Shown in pieces: positions 17,468-25,026 of a stretch of 64,000 bases of DNA. A model generated the notes under the pieces. The model saw nothing but the letters and a program-made list of their open reading frames with translations. It was not told the DNA's origin and searched no databases. Source of the stretch: CAYXDO01 sp964463485 (GTDB lineage: Bacteria > Myxococcota > Kuafuiibacteriia > Kuafuiibacteriales > Kuafuiibacteriaceae); the NCBI GenBank assembly GCA_964463485.1, contig CAYXDO010000013.1:1-64000 (forward strand), given 5' to 3'. The number at the start of each line of letters is the position of its first letter. Position 1 is the first letter of the stretch. A program made the translations under genes and the position numbers.

Positions 17468-17540
17468 ATACGAGGCCCGTTCACCACATCAAACCCGACG
17501 CGGACAGAGCCTTCCCGAGTCGGTCCAAAGGAGAAAACGG

Positions 17541-18215
17541 ATGAATCCTGACACCAATTTGGCCGTCGCCCCCCTCGTCACCTCGAACGACATCAACGCT
17601 CCGGCTGAGCTCCCCGCCGTCGACACGCTCGTGGCGTTCGCCCCCAAGGTTCACGTCCCTGTCCAGCTCGAGCATTGGCTGCGAAAGCGCCAGGTCGCGC
17701 TCGAGGTCGTGGACGGAGCCGCGATCGACGTCGAGAAGATCAAGACCACCGGCGCGCGCTTCGTGCTGCTCGATCTCGACGTGTACGGCCGAGACATCGA
17801 GACCCTCAAGCACCTCCGACAGGAGCTCCCGGCGGTGCGATTCATCGTCACGACGTCGAACGGAGATCCGAAGTTCCTGCACGCGGTCAATGAGGCCGGT
17901 GCCAACGGCGTCATCCTCAAGCGCGCCTACGTCGCTGACCTGGCCCTCGGCATTCAGGCCGCCACCGACGGCAAGAACTACGTCTCGGGCATCCCGAGCC
18001 AGAAGGACGGCGCGCAAATCCAAATCACGGCGCGCGAAAAGCAGGTCCTCGAGCTGATGGCGAATGGGTTCAGCAACCAAGCCATTGGCGAGAAGCTGTC
18101 GATCAGCGTGAAGACCGTGGAGGCTCACCGCGCGCGTTTGTTCAAGAAGCTCGGCGCTTCGAACGTGGCGGACGCGGTCCTCCTCGCGATCCGCGTGGGC
18201 CTGGTGATGCCGTAG
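17541..18215 (+). CDS. NarL/FixJ-type response regulator (LuxR HTH)
   Basis: A 224-residue regulator. An unusual 28-residue leader precedes a receiver-like domain (about 29-145) with probable phospho-acceptor in LLDLDVYG, a conserved Thr-Thr (FIVTTS) and K in ILKRAY. The acidic cluster after beta-1 is missing (LVAFAPKVHVPV), so phosphorylation may be weak or absent. Residues 160-220 are a LuxR HTH (TAREKQVLELMANGFSNQAI, then KTVEAHRARLFKKLG). No histidine kinase is adjacent. Transcription is probably sigma-54 dependent. Confidence 0.85.
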   Translation: MNPDTNLAVAPLVTSNDINAPAELPAVDTLVAFAPKVHVPVQLEHWLRKRQVALEVVDGAAIDVEKIKTTGARFVLLDLDVYGRDIETLKHLRQELPAVRFIVTTSNGDPKFLHAVNEAGANGVILKRAYVADLALGIQAATDGKNYVSGIPSQKDGAQIQITAREKQVLELMANGFSNQAIGEKLSISVKTVEAHRARLFKKLGASNVADAVLLAIRVGLVMP

Positions 18216-18359
18216 CGTGAGTCCCTTCGATCCTAGACCACCGATCGGGTTGTAAGTCAGACATCCGAGTCATCCGAGTCAGACCTCAGGTCGGTCGGCG
18301 GGCGACGCGAGGCTCTTTCCTCGACGAGGCGCCTTCATGTAGAAGTATCTCGATCGGCG

Positions 18360-19091
18360 ATGAGTCTGCTTGCCCTCCTTGCCTCCGTCGCGACCGCGAC
18401 CGCACCCCTCGCCCTCATGGTCGGCGACAGCATGGCCATGACCGATCTCGGAGAAGCCATCGAGCGCGAGGTCGCGCACGACGGGCGCGTTCGCTTCGCT
18501 CGCTTTGGCAAGAGCGGAACCGGCCTCACCCGACCGGACCTTTATGACTGGACGGAGAAGCTCCCGAACGAGCTCGCCGCGAAGCGGCCACACTATTTGA
18601 TGGTCGCGCTCGGCGGAAACGATGGTCAGGCGCTTCACTTTCGCGGTCGTGCTCGCCGCGCCATTCCATGGGGCGACTCAGCCTGGCTCGACGAGTACCG
18701 GGGGCGCGTCGATGCGTTCCTCGCGCTCGTTCCTGCCGAGACTCGAAGGGTCATTTGGCTCGAAATTCCCCGTCGAGCTCCCGAGAAGCTCGAAGCACGA
18801 GCCGCGGTCATTCGTGAGTTGGTTCGCGAAGTCGCCGGACGTCATGCGCGCGTTTCTTTCTTGGAGACGGGCGACATTTTCGGGCCCCGAGAAAGCGGCG
18901 TCGCTGGCGTGCAGGTCGAAGGGTTTCGTGGGTGCCATCCCCTTCACCAGCCCGACGGCGTACATTTTTCTGCTGCCGGCGCGGCCTTTGTCGCCAGCAG
19001 GCTGACTCCTGGGCTGTTCGAACTGTTCGGTCTCGCCGGAACCGTGACGCGCGCCGGGGCCCCCTGCCCGCGACCACAAAACCCAACATGA
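18360..19091 (+). CDS. SGNH/GDSL-family hydrolase, exported
   Basis: A 243-residue hydrolase of the DUF459-like SGNH group. The signal peptide (residues 1-15) is followed at once by block I VGDSM (nucleophile S24), then block III GGND with the oxyanion Asn near residue 85, and block V DGVHFSAAG carrying the catalytic Asp and His near 201-204. Such enzymes remove O-acyl groups from surface polysaccharides. Its ATG lies 144 bp after the regulator gene, and its TGA overlaps the next ATG (ATGA). It is the first of a four-gene run of exported carbohydrate-related enzymes. Confidence 0.8.
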   Translation: MSLLALLASVATATAPLALMVGDSMAMTDLGEAIEREVAHDGRVRFARFGKSGTGLTRPDLYDWTEKLPNELAAKRPHYLMVALGGNDGQALHFRGRARRAIPWGDSAWLDEYRGRVDAFLALVPAETRRVIWLEIPRRAPEKLEARAAVIRELVREVAGRHARVSFLETGDIFGPRESGVAGVQVEGFRGCHPLHQPDGVHFSAAGAAFVASRLTPGLFELFGLAGTVTRAGAPCPRPQNPT

Positions 19092-20089
19092 AGCGCCATC
19101 GAATGTTCCTGGCGTTGAGTGCCAGTGTCAGTGCCAGTTGCGCCTCCCGCGATCCGATCGAGCTCGTTGCGGTCACTTTCAACTCGGGGACTTCGGAAGG
19201 TATGCCGCACGACGCCGCCCCCGATGATGGCTACGGAGCCGCGCAGGCACTCACCTCCGATCAGTGGTATGGCGACGGTCTCGCGTGGTCTCGCGCGATC
19301 GCCGACGTCCACGCTTTCTTCGAACGACTCTCCCCAGACCTCGTAGGCTTCCAAGAGATTTTTCATCCCGGCGACTGCACCCTGATTCCCCCGGAAGCCC
19401 GCACCGGATGGGTCTGCGAGCACTGGAAGGACGGAGATCCGACCGTCGTTCAGCTGGTGGTGGGCGCGGGTTATCAGGTGGCTTGTAACCTGCAAAAGCC
19501 CGACAAGTGTCTCGCCGTGAAGAGAGCTTTCGGGACCTTCCGCGGCTGCCAGTTCGACGTCTGCCTGGATGGGTTGGCGGGTGCGCGGGTCCCCGAATGT
19601 GGATCTGGATCGCGGGTGGGTCGAGGCGTGATCGAGCTAGCCGGCGGGGGCACACTCACGGTCGTGAACGTACACGGGTCTTCGGGCGTGGCCTCGTCCG
19701 ACGCTGATTGTCGGTCGCGTCAGTTCGGTCAGGTGTTCGAAGATCTCGGCACGTCGGACGGTCCAGCGGCAAACGGTGAGCGAAACTTGGTACTCGGCGA
19801 CTTCAACACCGATCCCATTCGCTTCGAGCACGGCGACCCTAGCGCCGATGCCCTGGTCCGACTAGCGTTCGGCGCGGCCCGACCCTTCCAATTCATCTCG
19901 GAGATTGGGGAGTCAGCCACACCGACCTACGGGGGTATCGTCAACATCGACCATCAACTCAGCGACTCGTTCACCGGATCCTGCTGGTCGGCAGGCATAA
20001 CCGAGGGACACCCGCCCGTCACTTCCATGGTGTACTTCGATCACAAGCCCCTCGTGTGCAACCTCTCGGAAATCCCGAGGACGGACTGA
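19088..20089 (+). CDS. Endonuclease/exonuclease/phosphatase (EEP) family lipoprotein
   Basis: A 333-residue exported protein with short signal sequence and a Cys near residue 17 (SASVSASC) that may be lipidated. EEP motifs are seen: TFNSG at the first strand, FQEIF (metal-binding Glu), VVNVHGSSG (His), LGDFNTDP (D-F-N) and the C-terminal SDHxP-like FDHKPLVC. It is probably a metal-dependent phosphodiesterase or sphingomyelinase-like enzyme outside the cytoplasm. The ATG at 19088 overlaps the previous stop. A longer reading frame upstream is an overlap artefact. Confidence 0.78.
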   Translation: MKRHRMFLALSASVSASCASRDPIELVAVTFNSGTSEGMPHDAAPDDGYGAAQALTSDQWYGDGLAWSRAIADVHAFFERLSPDLVGFQEIFHPGDCTLIPPEARTGWVCEHWKDGDPTVVQLVVGAGYQVACNLQKPDKCLAVKRAFGTFRGCQFDVCLDGLAGARVPECGSGSRVGRGVIELAGGGTLTVVNVHGSSGVASSDADCRSRQFGQVFEDLGTSDGPAANGERNLVLGDFNTDPIRFEHGDPSADALVRLAFGAARPFQFISEIGESATPTYGGIVNIDHQLSDSFTGSCWSAGITEGHPPVTSMVYFDHKPLVCNLSEIPRTD

Positions 20090-20142
20090 GACCCAGATCG
20101 AACGGGTGGACTCACCGTCCGTTCCCCTCCAGAGTATCGACC

Positions 20143-22773
20143 GTGAGCAGGTGGCAGAGCTTCGTCGACGGCCCGAAGGCGCCTTCATGGCGCGCCCCGA
20201 GAGCCGTCCTGGCGCTTCTTTTCGAGTTGGCGCTGTTCGCGGGTTGCTCGGACGACGCGGAGCCGCTCGTTGGCCACGACGCGGGAGTTTGGGACGCGGC
20301 CAGAAGTGATTCGTCCGCGCACGACTCGGGTGGCGGGCCAGACGTGTCGATGAATTCGGGCGTAGACGCCGGGCCGCCCGACCTCGGGCCGCCGGAGCTG
20401 ATTCTCGCGTGGACCGAGGAGCTCAGCCCTCGCGTTCGAGCCCGAATCGAGCGGCACTTGGAGGCCGTGTCCACGCGCCCCGTCCGCGTCACCATGGGGC
20501 CCGTCACGGCGGCGGCTCCAGGCAGCCTCGTGCTGAGTTTGGGGGACCGGACCGAGACTCGACGACTCATTCCCGAGTCCGAGCTCGTAGGGAAGGGTTC
20601 GGAGGGCTTCATCGTTCGAGCGGGTGCACTTGCGGACGGTACGCCTCTTCTCGCAGCGGACGGAAACGCGCTGGCTCCGGACCCATCCGGCCACGTGAAC
20701 ATCAGCCACGGGAACATCGGGCTCGTCTTCGCCTCGTACGCGCTCCTCGAGGAGCTCGGGTTCGCGTTTCTGCACCCGCTCTCGCCCGTACGCCCCGAGA
20801 CCCTCCTCGAGCCACCTACTCTCTCCATCTCCGAGTCTCCGCACTGGCGAATTCGCGGGATGCAGGTGCACACCATGCACCCGCTCGAGCTGACCGACCT
20901 CCTGAACGGGTGGGGTGCGACTCCTGACGATCCAGACCAGTTCACCGCCCAGCTCCCCGAGTGGGAGTCGCTCTGCGAATGGCTCGTGGCCAATCGCCAA
21001 AATCGCGTTCACTGGGTGCTGCTCGCCGCCGAGTCTTGGGCCACCTTCGGTGACTCGACGCTCCGTCAGAATCGCCTCAAACAACTCGCCGACATCGGTC
21101 ATGACTTTGGAATCGCGGTCGGCGTCGACGCACCCATCGCCCTCGGACAACAGCACTCGTTCCGGCTGCTCCGACAGTCGGGGGAGCTCGAGGCCGAGAA
21201 GGCCGAGATTCGGTCGCGCGTGGACTATCTCATGACAGCAGGCTTCGACTACTTGGCGACTGAGGCCGGCACTTCAGAGTTCACGCATCCGGACGACCAC
21301 CGGATGCTCGCTTGGATGAACGAGCTCGCTCGGCACCTCGACGAGACCTACGGCGCTCCGGCTTACATCAAGATCCACACCTCCGCTGGCCAAGCCGCCG
21401 AGAATTACCTCGATCCCGACACCGGCGAGCCGATCAACTTCAACTATCTCCCGCACTTCGCCGATGCGCGGTTGGGCGTCATGCCGCACACCGTGCAACA
21501 TTATGCGGTCGACGACCCAGCGCCGACTTACGGAAACCGAGATTTTTCCGGGATGCACGAGTTTCTGAAACGCGAGGCGGGCGCGCGGGAGGTGGTCTGG
21601 CACCCCGAGACGGCGTACTGGGTGAGCTTCGACATCGACGTTCCGCTGTTCTTGCCTCTGTATGGGGAGCGACGCTTCCACGACCTTCGGATCCTGGCCA
21701 AGGACGAGCTCGACGGAACGATGGGTCGCGGGTCGCACCAAGGCGCAAGAATGGACGGTCAAATCGTCTTTTCGAGCGGCTGGGAGTGGGGCTACTGGCT
21801 CAACGACGTCGTGGCGGCGCGAGCCGCCTGGAACCCGATGAGTTTAGTGAGCGACGAACGCGCTGCCTTGCGACAGCTCGTTTCTCGTGCCCTGTCGAGC
21901 TTTGGACCCGAGAAGGATCAGTGGGCCGATTTTTGGGTCCGTTCGGCGGTGGCCCAAGAGGAGCTCCTCATCGAAGGCCGAGTGAATGGAGTTGCGCCGA
22001 GCGACATCGAGAAGCGAAATGGACAAGCCTACCTTCAAGGGTACGAGACATGGGATGAGGTCGGTGAGCTCGCGACTTCGCTCGGCCTCGTCACCATGAT
22101 CACTCAGCCCGAGAAGCTGGGTATGGTCGAGATGAGAAACCCATTGCACGGTGGACCTGGCTATTCGGCGGAGGTCGAACCCCTCTTGGCCGCGATGGCG
22201 CGTCAGTTCGAGGATCTCGCGGACGAGGCGGAGGGTCTGCGCGCCAACGTGCCGTCGTACGCCCGTCCGCTCGCCGACGACCTCGTAGATGCCTCACGCA
22301 TCACGGCGCTCAGGGCGCGGCAGGTGCATGGGTTGTATGACTACGTCGATGGTTATTGGGACACGCCGGAGGCCCAACGACGCATGCGTCTTGACGCCGC
22401 TCGCGCGGCGCTCGACGCAGCCGCGGAGCTCGTGACTCGGAGGGAGGCAGCCTACCGAGTCCCTGCGGATCGAATCGCGGGTTGGCGCAGCGGTCCGACC
22501 GCTTACGAGTACACTTACTTGTGGACGGTTCGGACTCTCTATTACTGGTGGCGAGACGAAGGCAAGGCCGTCGATGCACCCTTCAGCCCTTGCTACCTCA
22601 ACGTCGTCGACCCGGTGAACGTGGGCTTCGGAGAAGGACTCTGGGCCGATGCTGCACAAATCGCCAGAGACGTGGCGGACGGACTTCCCGCCGTAGGCAG
22701 TCTCGCCGAATGTCTCGCCTCGACCCCGGGCGAGCCTACCTTCCCCCAAGACGGACTCCGGTCCCGACCTTGA
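20143..22773 (+). CDS. Large lipoprotein, DUF4838/alpha-glucuronidase-like glycosidase
   Basis: An 876-residue lipoprotein starting at GTG 20143, which places the signal peptide (RAVLALLFELALFAGC) correctly; the upstream in-frame start would precede the signal by 29 residues. After an Asp/Ser linker, residues 100-270 resemble the N-terminal domain of alpha-glucuronidase-like proteins (LVLSLGDRTETRRLIPESEL, EELGFAFLHPL), and about 270-650 a TIM-barrel-like region (GMQVHTMHP, WVLLAAESW, YLATEAGTSEF, AYIKIHTSAGQ). The helical C-terminus is unassigned. The enzyme assignment is tentative. It lies 4 bp before the heparinase-like gene, which suggests shared polysaccharide degradation. Confidence 0.65.
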   Translation: MSRWQSFVDGPKAPSWRAPRAVLALLFELALFAGCSDDAEPLVGHDAGVWDAARSDSSAHDSGGGPDVSMNSGVDAGPPDLGPPELILAWTEELSPRVRARIERHLEAVSTRPVRVTMGPVTAAAPGSLVLSLGDRTETRRLIPESELVGKGSEGFIVRAGALADGTPLLAADGNALAPDPSGHVNISHGNIGLVFASYALLEELGFAFLHPLSPVRPETLLEPPTLSISESPHWRIRGMQVHTMHPLELTDLLNGWGATPDDPDQFTAQLPEWESLCEWLVANRQNRVHWVLLAAESWATFGDSTLRQNRLKQLADIGHDFGIAVGVDAPIALGQQHSFRLLRQSGELEAEKAEIRSRVDYLMTAGFDYLATEAGTSEFTHPDDHRMLAWMNELARHLDETYGAPAYIKIHTSAGQAAENYLDPDTGEPINFNYLPHFADARLGVMPHTVQHYAVDDPAPTYGNRDFSGMHEFLKREAGAREVVWHPETAYWVSFDIDVPLFLPLYGERRFHDLRILAKDELDGTMGRGSHQGARMDGQIVFSSGWEWGYWLNDVVAARAAWNPMSLVSDERAALRQLVSRALSSFGPEKDQWADFWVRSAVAQEELLIEGRVNGVAPSDIEKRNGQAYLQGYETWDEVGELATSLGLVTMITQPEKLGMVEMRNPLHGGPGYSAEVEPLLAAMARQFEDLADEAEGLRANVPSYARPLADDLVDASRITALRARQVHGLYDYVDGYWDTPEAQRRMRLDAARAALDAAAELVTRREAAYRVPADRIAGWRSGPTAYEYTYLWTVRTLYYWWRDEGKAVDAPFSPCYLNVVDPVNVGFGEGLWADAAQIARDVADGLPAVGSLAECLASTPGEPTFPQDGLRSRP

Positions 22774-22777
22774 AACG

Positions 22778-24427
22778 ATGAAGATGCGCAAAAGGGCCCA
22801 CCTCTATGCTTGGACCGCGCGCTACTCGCGGCCGTGGCAAATTCTCGGGAGGTTGGTGGAGCGAGTCGATCGGCGGCCGATTCGACTGCCTGGGCTGCCG
22901 CCGTCTTTGAGTGTGCGTTTGCCCGAGAGTGCGACTTTCATTCACCACGATGCCTTCTCCAATTTTCAGGACGAATTTCGTGGAAAGTTCGCCTTCATCG
23001 GCGAGGCTCGGGAGCTCGGCGACCCGCCGAATTGGGCCGCTCCTGGCACTTCCCTCCTGTGGCGCTTCAACCTTCACTACTTTCAGTATCTACATCGACT
23101 TCCTCCGCCTCTTCGAGCTCGGCTTTGCCAACATTGGATCTCGCGCCACCCTCCCGGAACCCAGCCGGCGTGGCACCCGTTTCCAACCTCGCTTCGAATC
23201 GCGTCTTGGATTCGAACGAGAGTCGACGACCAAGTCATCCTCGAGAGCTTGTATGCCCAGTCGGCGTTTCTCCATCGGCATGTCGAGAGGCACGTGGATG
23301 GGAATCACGTGCTCGAGAACGCCCGTGCTCTCATCATGGCCGGTCGCGCCTTCAGGGGTCATGGGGAGGCGGCCGCCTGGGAGGAACATGGGTTGGAGCT
23401 GCTGAATGAGCAACTCCCCGAGCAGGTCTTGTCGGACGGGGTCCACTACGAGCGAAGCCCGATGTACCAGAGCCTGCTGATTTGGGCGCTCCTCGACGTA
23501 CTGGGCTGCCTTCCGCGTACTCATCCGGATCGGGCTTGGATCGCCAAGTTCGCGGTCGACATGGCCCGCGCGCTCGAGGAGCTGCTCCACCCGGACGGCG
23601 GCATTCCGTTACTCAACGACTCGACCGAAGAGATTGCGCCGGCCCCGTCTACGCTGCTCCACGCCGTGCGCAAAGAAGCCGGCTCCTGGGACCCGGACTC
23701 GGGCCAACTCTCCAAATTCGCCGAATCGGCGAGCGGCTATTACGTCTCCAGGGGTCCAGAGGCCTTCCTCGTGTTCGACGCAGGAGAGCTCGGACCACCA
23801 CACCTGCTCGCGCACGCGCACGCAGATCTGTTCTCGTTCGAGCTGTCGCTGTTGGGGCTTCGGTTCGTGACCGATACCGGAGTCCATGACTACGAGGAGG
23901 GTCCAAGCCGAGCGTACGATCGCGGGACCCCCGCGCACAATTGCCTCACCGTGAATCGGTTCGACCAGGCAGAAGTGTGGGGTCGATTCCGAGTCGCCCG
24001 GCGCTGGTCGCCTCGTGAAGTCAGGGTGGAGCGATCGTCGAGCCGGTTCACGATCGAAGGCCGCTTCGATGGGTTCGGTGAGCTTCTTGGCCGAGGCATT
24101 TCACATCACCGTCGCTTGATCCTCGACCACTCGACTCGCAGCTTGAAGGTCGTCGACGACGTCGAGGGTAGAGGACAGTATGTCGTCGAGAGTCGGTTCC
24201 ATTTTCATCCCGAAGTGACGGTCGTACGCTCTGACGACGCCCGGTCGATCGTGTTGGAGCGCTCCGGTGTTGGTGTGACCTTCGCGTCGAAGGGCGGGTC
24301 GCTCGAGGTATCGGAGACCGAGTACCATCCGCGTTTCGGGACGACTCAGACCAGAAAGACGGTCGTGGTCTCGACGAATCGCGTACCGGCCCAGTTGGAA
24401 GTGGAGCTCAGCTGGGTGCGACATTAG
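22778..24427 (+). CDS. Heparinase II/III-family polysaccharide lyase
   Basis: A 549-residue protein. An N-terminal alpha/alpha toroid (WRFNLHYFQYL, HPFPTSLRIASWIR, HVDGNHVLENARAL, GVHYERSPMYQSLL) is followed by a C-terminal beta-sandwich (HAHADLFSFELSLLGLRFVT, GTPAHNCLTVNRFDQAE). These are the signatures of the heparinase II/III-like proteins common in capsule and exopolysaccharide loci. Catalytic His/Tyr candidates are in GNHVLEN and HYERSP. No signal peptide is seen. The last 67 bp, including the stop, are copied at 42053-42119. Confidence 0.85.
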   Translation: MKMRKRAHLYAWTARYSRPWQILGRLVERVDRRPIRLPGLPPSLSVRLPESATFIHHDAFSNFQDEFRGKFAFIGEARELGDPPNWAAPGTSLLWRFNLHYFQYLHRLPPPLRARLCQHWISRHPPGTQPAWHPFPTSLRIASWIRTRVDDQVILESLYAQSAFLHRHVERHVDGNHVLENARALIMAGRAFRGHGEAAAWEEHGLELLNEQLPEQVLSDGVHYERSPMYQSLLIWALLDVLGCLPRTHPDRAWIAKFAVDMARALEELLHPDGGIPLLNDSTEEIAPAPSTLLHAVRKEAGSWDPDSGQLSKFAESASGYYVSRGPEAFLVFDAGELGPPHLLAHAHADLFSFELSLLGLRFVTDTGVHDYEEGPSRAYDRGTPAHNCLTVNRFDQAEVWGRFRVARRWSPREVRVERSSSRFTIEGRFDGFGELLGRGISHHRRLILDHSTRSLKVVDDVEGRGQYVVESRFHFHPEVTVVRSDDARSIVLERSGVGVTFASKGGSLEVSETEYHPRFGTTQTRKTVVVSTNRVPAQLEVELSWVRH

Positions 24428-24428
24428 C
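24362..24428 (+). repeat. Source copy of a duplicated gene 3' end
   Basis: These 67 bp, covering the last codons and TAG of the heparinase-like gene, occur again at 42053-42119 with a single mismatch. Confidence 0.9.
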
Positions 24429-24456
24429 AAGCCTCTTCGCCTGGGACCTCAGGCAT

Positions 24457-24555
24457 CCGTTGCGCGAAGACGACGTACGACGCGTGTTCGTAAAGCTCGG
24501 GGAACGTTTCGCACGGTTCGGTCTGACGCTGCACCCGGACACGACGAGACTCATC
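24457..24555 (+). pseudogene. Remnant of a group II intron-type reverse transcriptase
   Basis: Encodes LREDDVRRVFVKLGERFARF followed by GLTLHPDTTRLI. This matches the stretch after the YxDD motif of group II intron/maturase-type reverse transcriptases (R-x-x-K-F-G-L-x-L-H-P-E-K-T-R-L-I). Nothing of the catalytic core or maturase domain is nearby. The rest of 24428-24876 is non-coding by inspection, apart from this scrap. Confidence 0.55.
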
Positions 24556-24876
24556 ACCGCACGCGAACACGCGCGCCGTGCCCCCTGCGCTCACGACGTC
24601 GCCGCGACGGTGCTGAGTACGGCGCCAGCGGTGTCGAGCCGCATGAGTAGGACTTGGTATGCGTTCGGGACCGAGCGAGGCCAGCCCCCACTGTCGTCTC
24701 GTCCTCCTGCGCCAAAGCCGTCACCTGAACTCCCGCGCGACGCCAATTCCAAAGGCACTGTTCTCCAGGAGGACAATTTCCAACCCTGTCCCGGATGGAT
24801 GTATGTGGCGGCTCGGCTAGAATGCGGCTTGACGTCCAGCCCGACGAGTGAGATTCTGCATGCCGGGTCGGGTGCC

Positions 24877-25026
24877 GTGAACGAAAAGCGAAGCGCAATC
24901 AGCCCTCTTCTCGTCTGCCTGCTCGGCGTGGAGGCTGGTTGTAGTGACCGGGAAGACAAGTCACTACCCCCCCCCTACATCGAGCATCTCCTACTCAGGA
25001 TTGAGCGCCGCACCCAGCTTATCTGA
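24877..25026 (+). pseudogene. Frameshifted lipoprotein signal peptide of the giant gene
   Basis: GTG at 24877 opens VNEKRSAISPLLVCLLGVEA followed by GCSDREDKSLPPP, a clear export signal with a lipobox-like Cys. The frame then ends at 25026. Nine consecutive C residues at 24967-24975 separate it from the giant open frame. With eight (or eleven) C the signal would continue in frame into TSSISYSGLSAAPSLSDF of the giant protein. Confidence 0.7.

Larger units (their letters stand above)
17254..17540. other. Regulatory gap upstream of the LuxR-type regulator
   Basis: A 287-bp non-coding interval. At its left end CGACTTCGAGAAGTCG (17260-17275) can form a short hairpin without a T tract, a weak terminator candidate for the SCP2 operon. 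It then contains the paired palindromes and the sigma-54 promoter. A good ribosome binding site (AAAGGAGAAAA) lies just before the ATG at 17541. Confidence 0.6.

Noticed and set aside
24434..24449. Sixteen-base match (CTTCGCCTGGGACCTC) to 36151-36166
   Set aside because: A match of this length can occur by chance in 64 kb of biased composition, so it is not counted among the copied segments.
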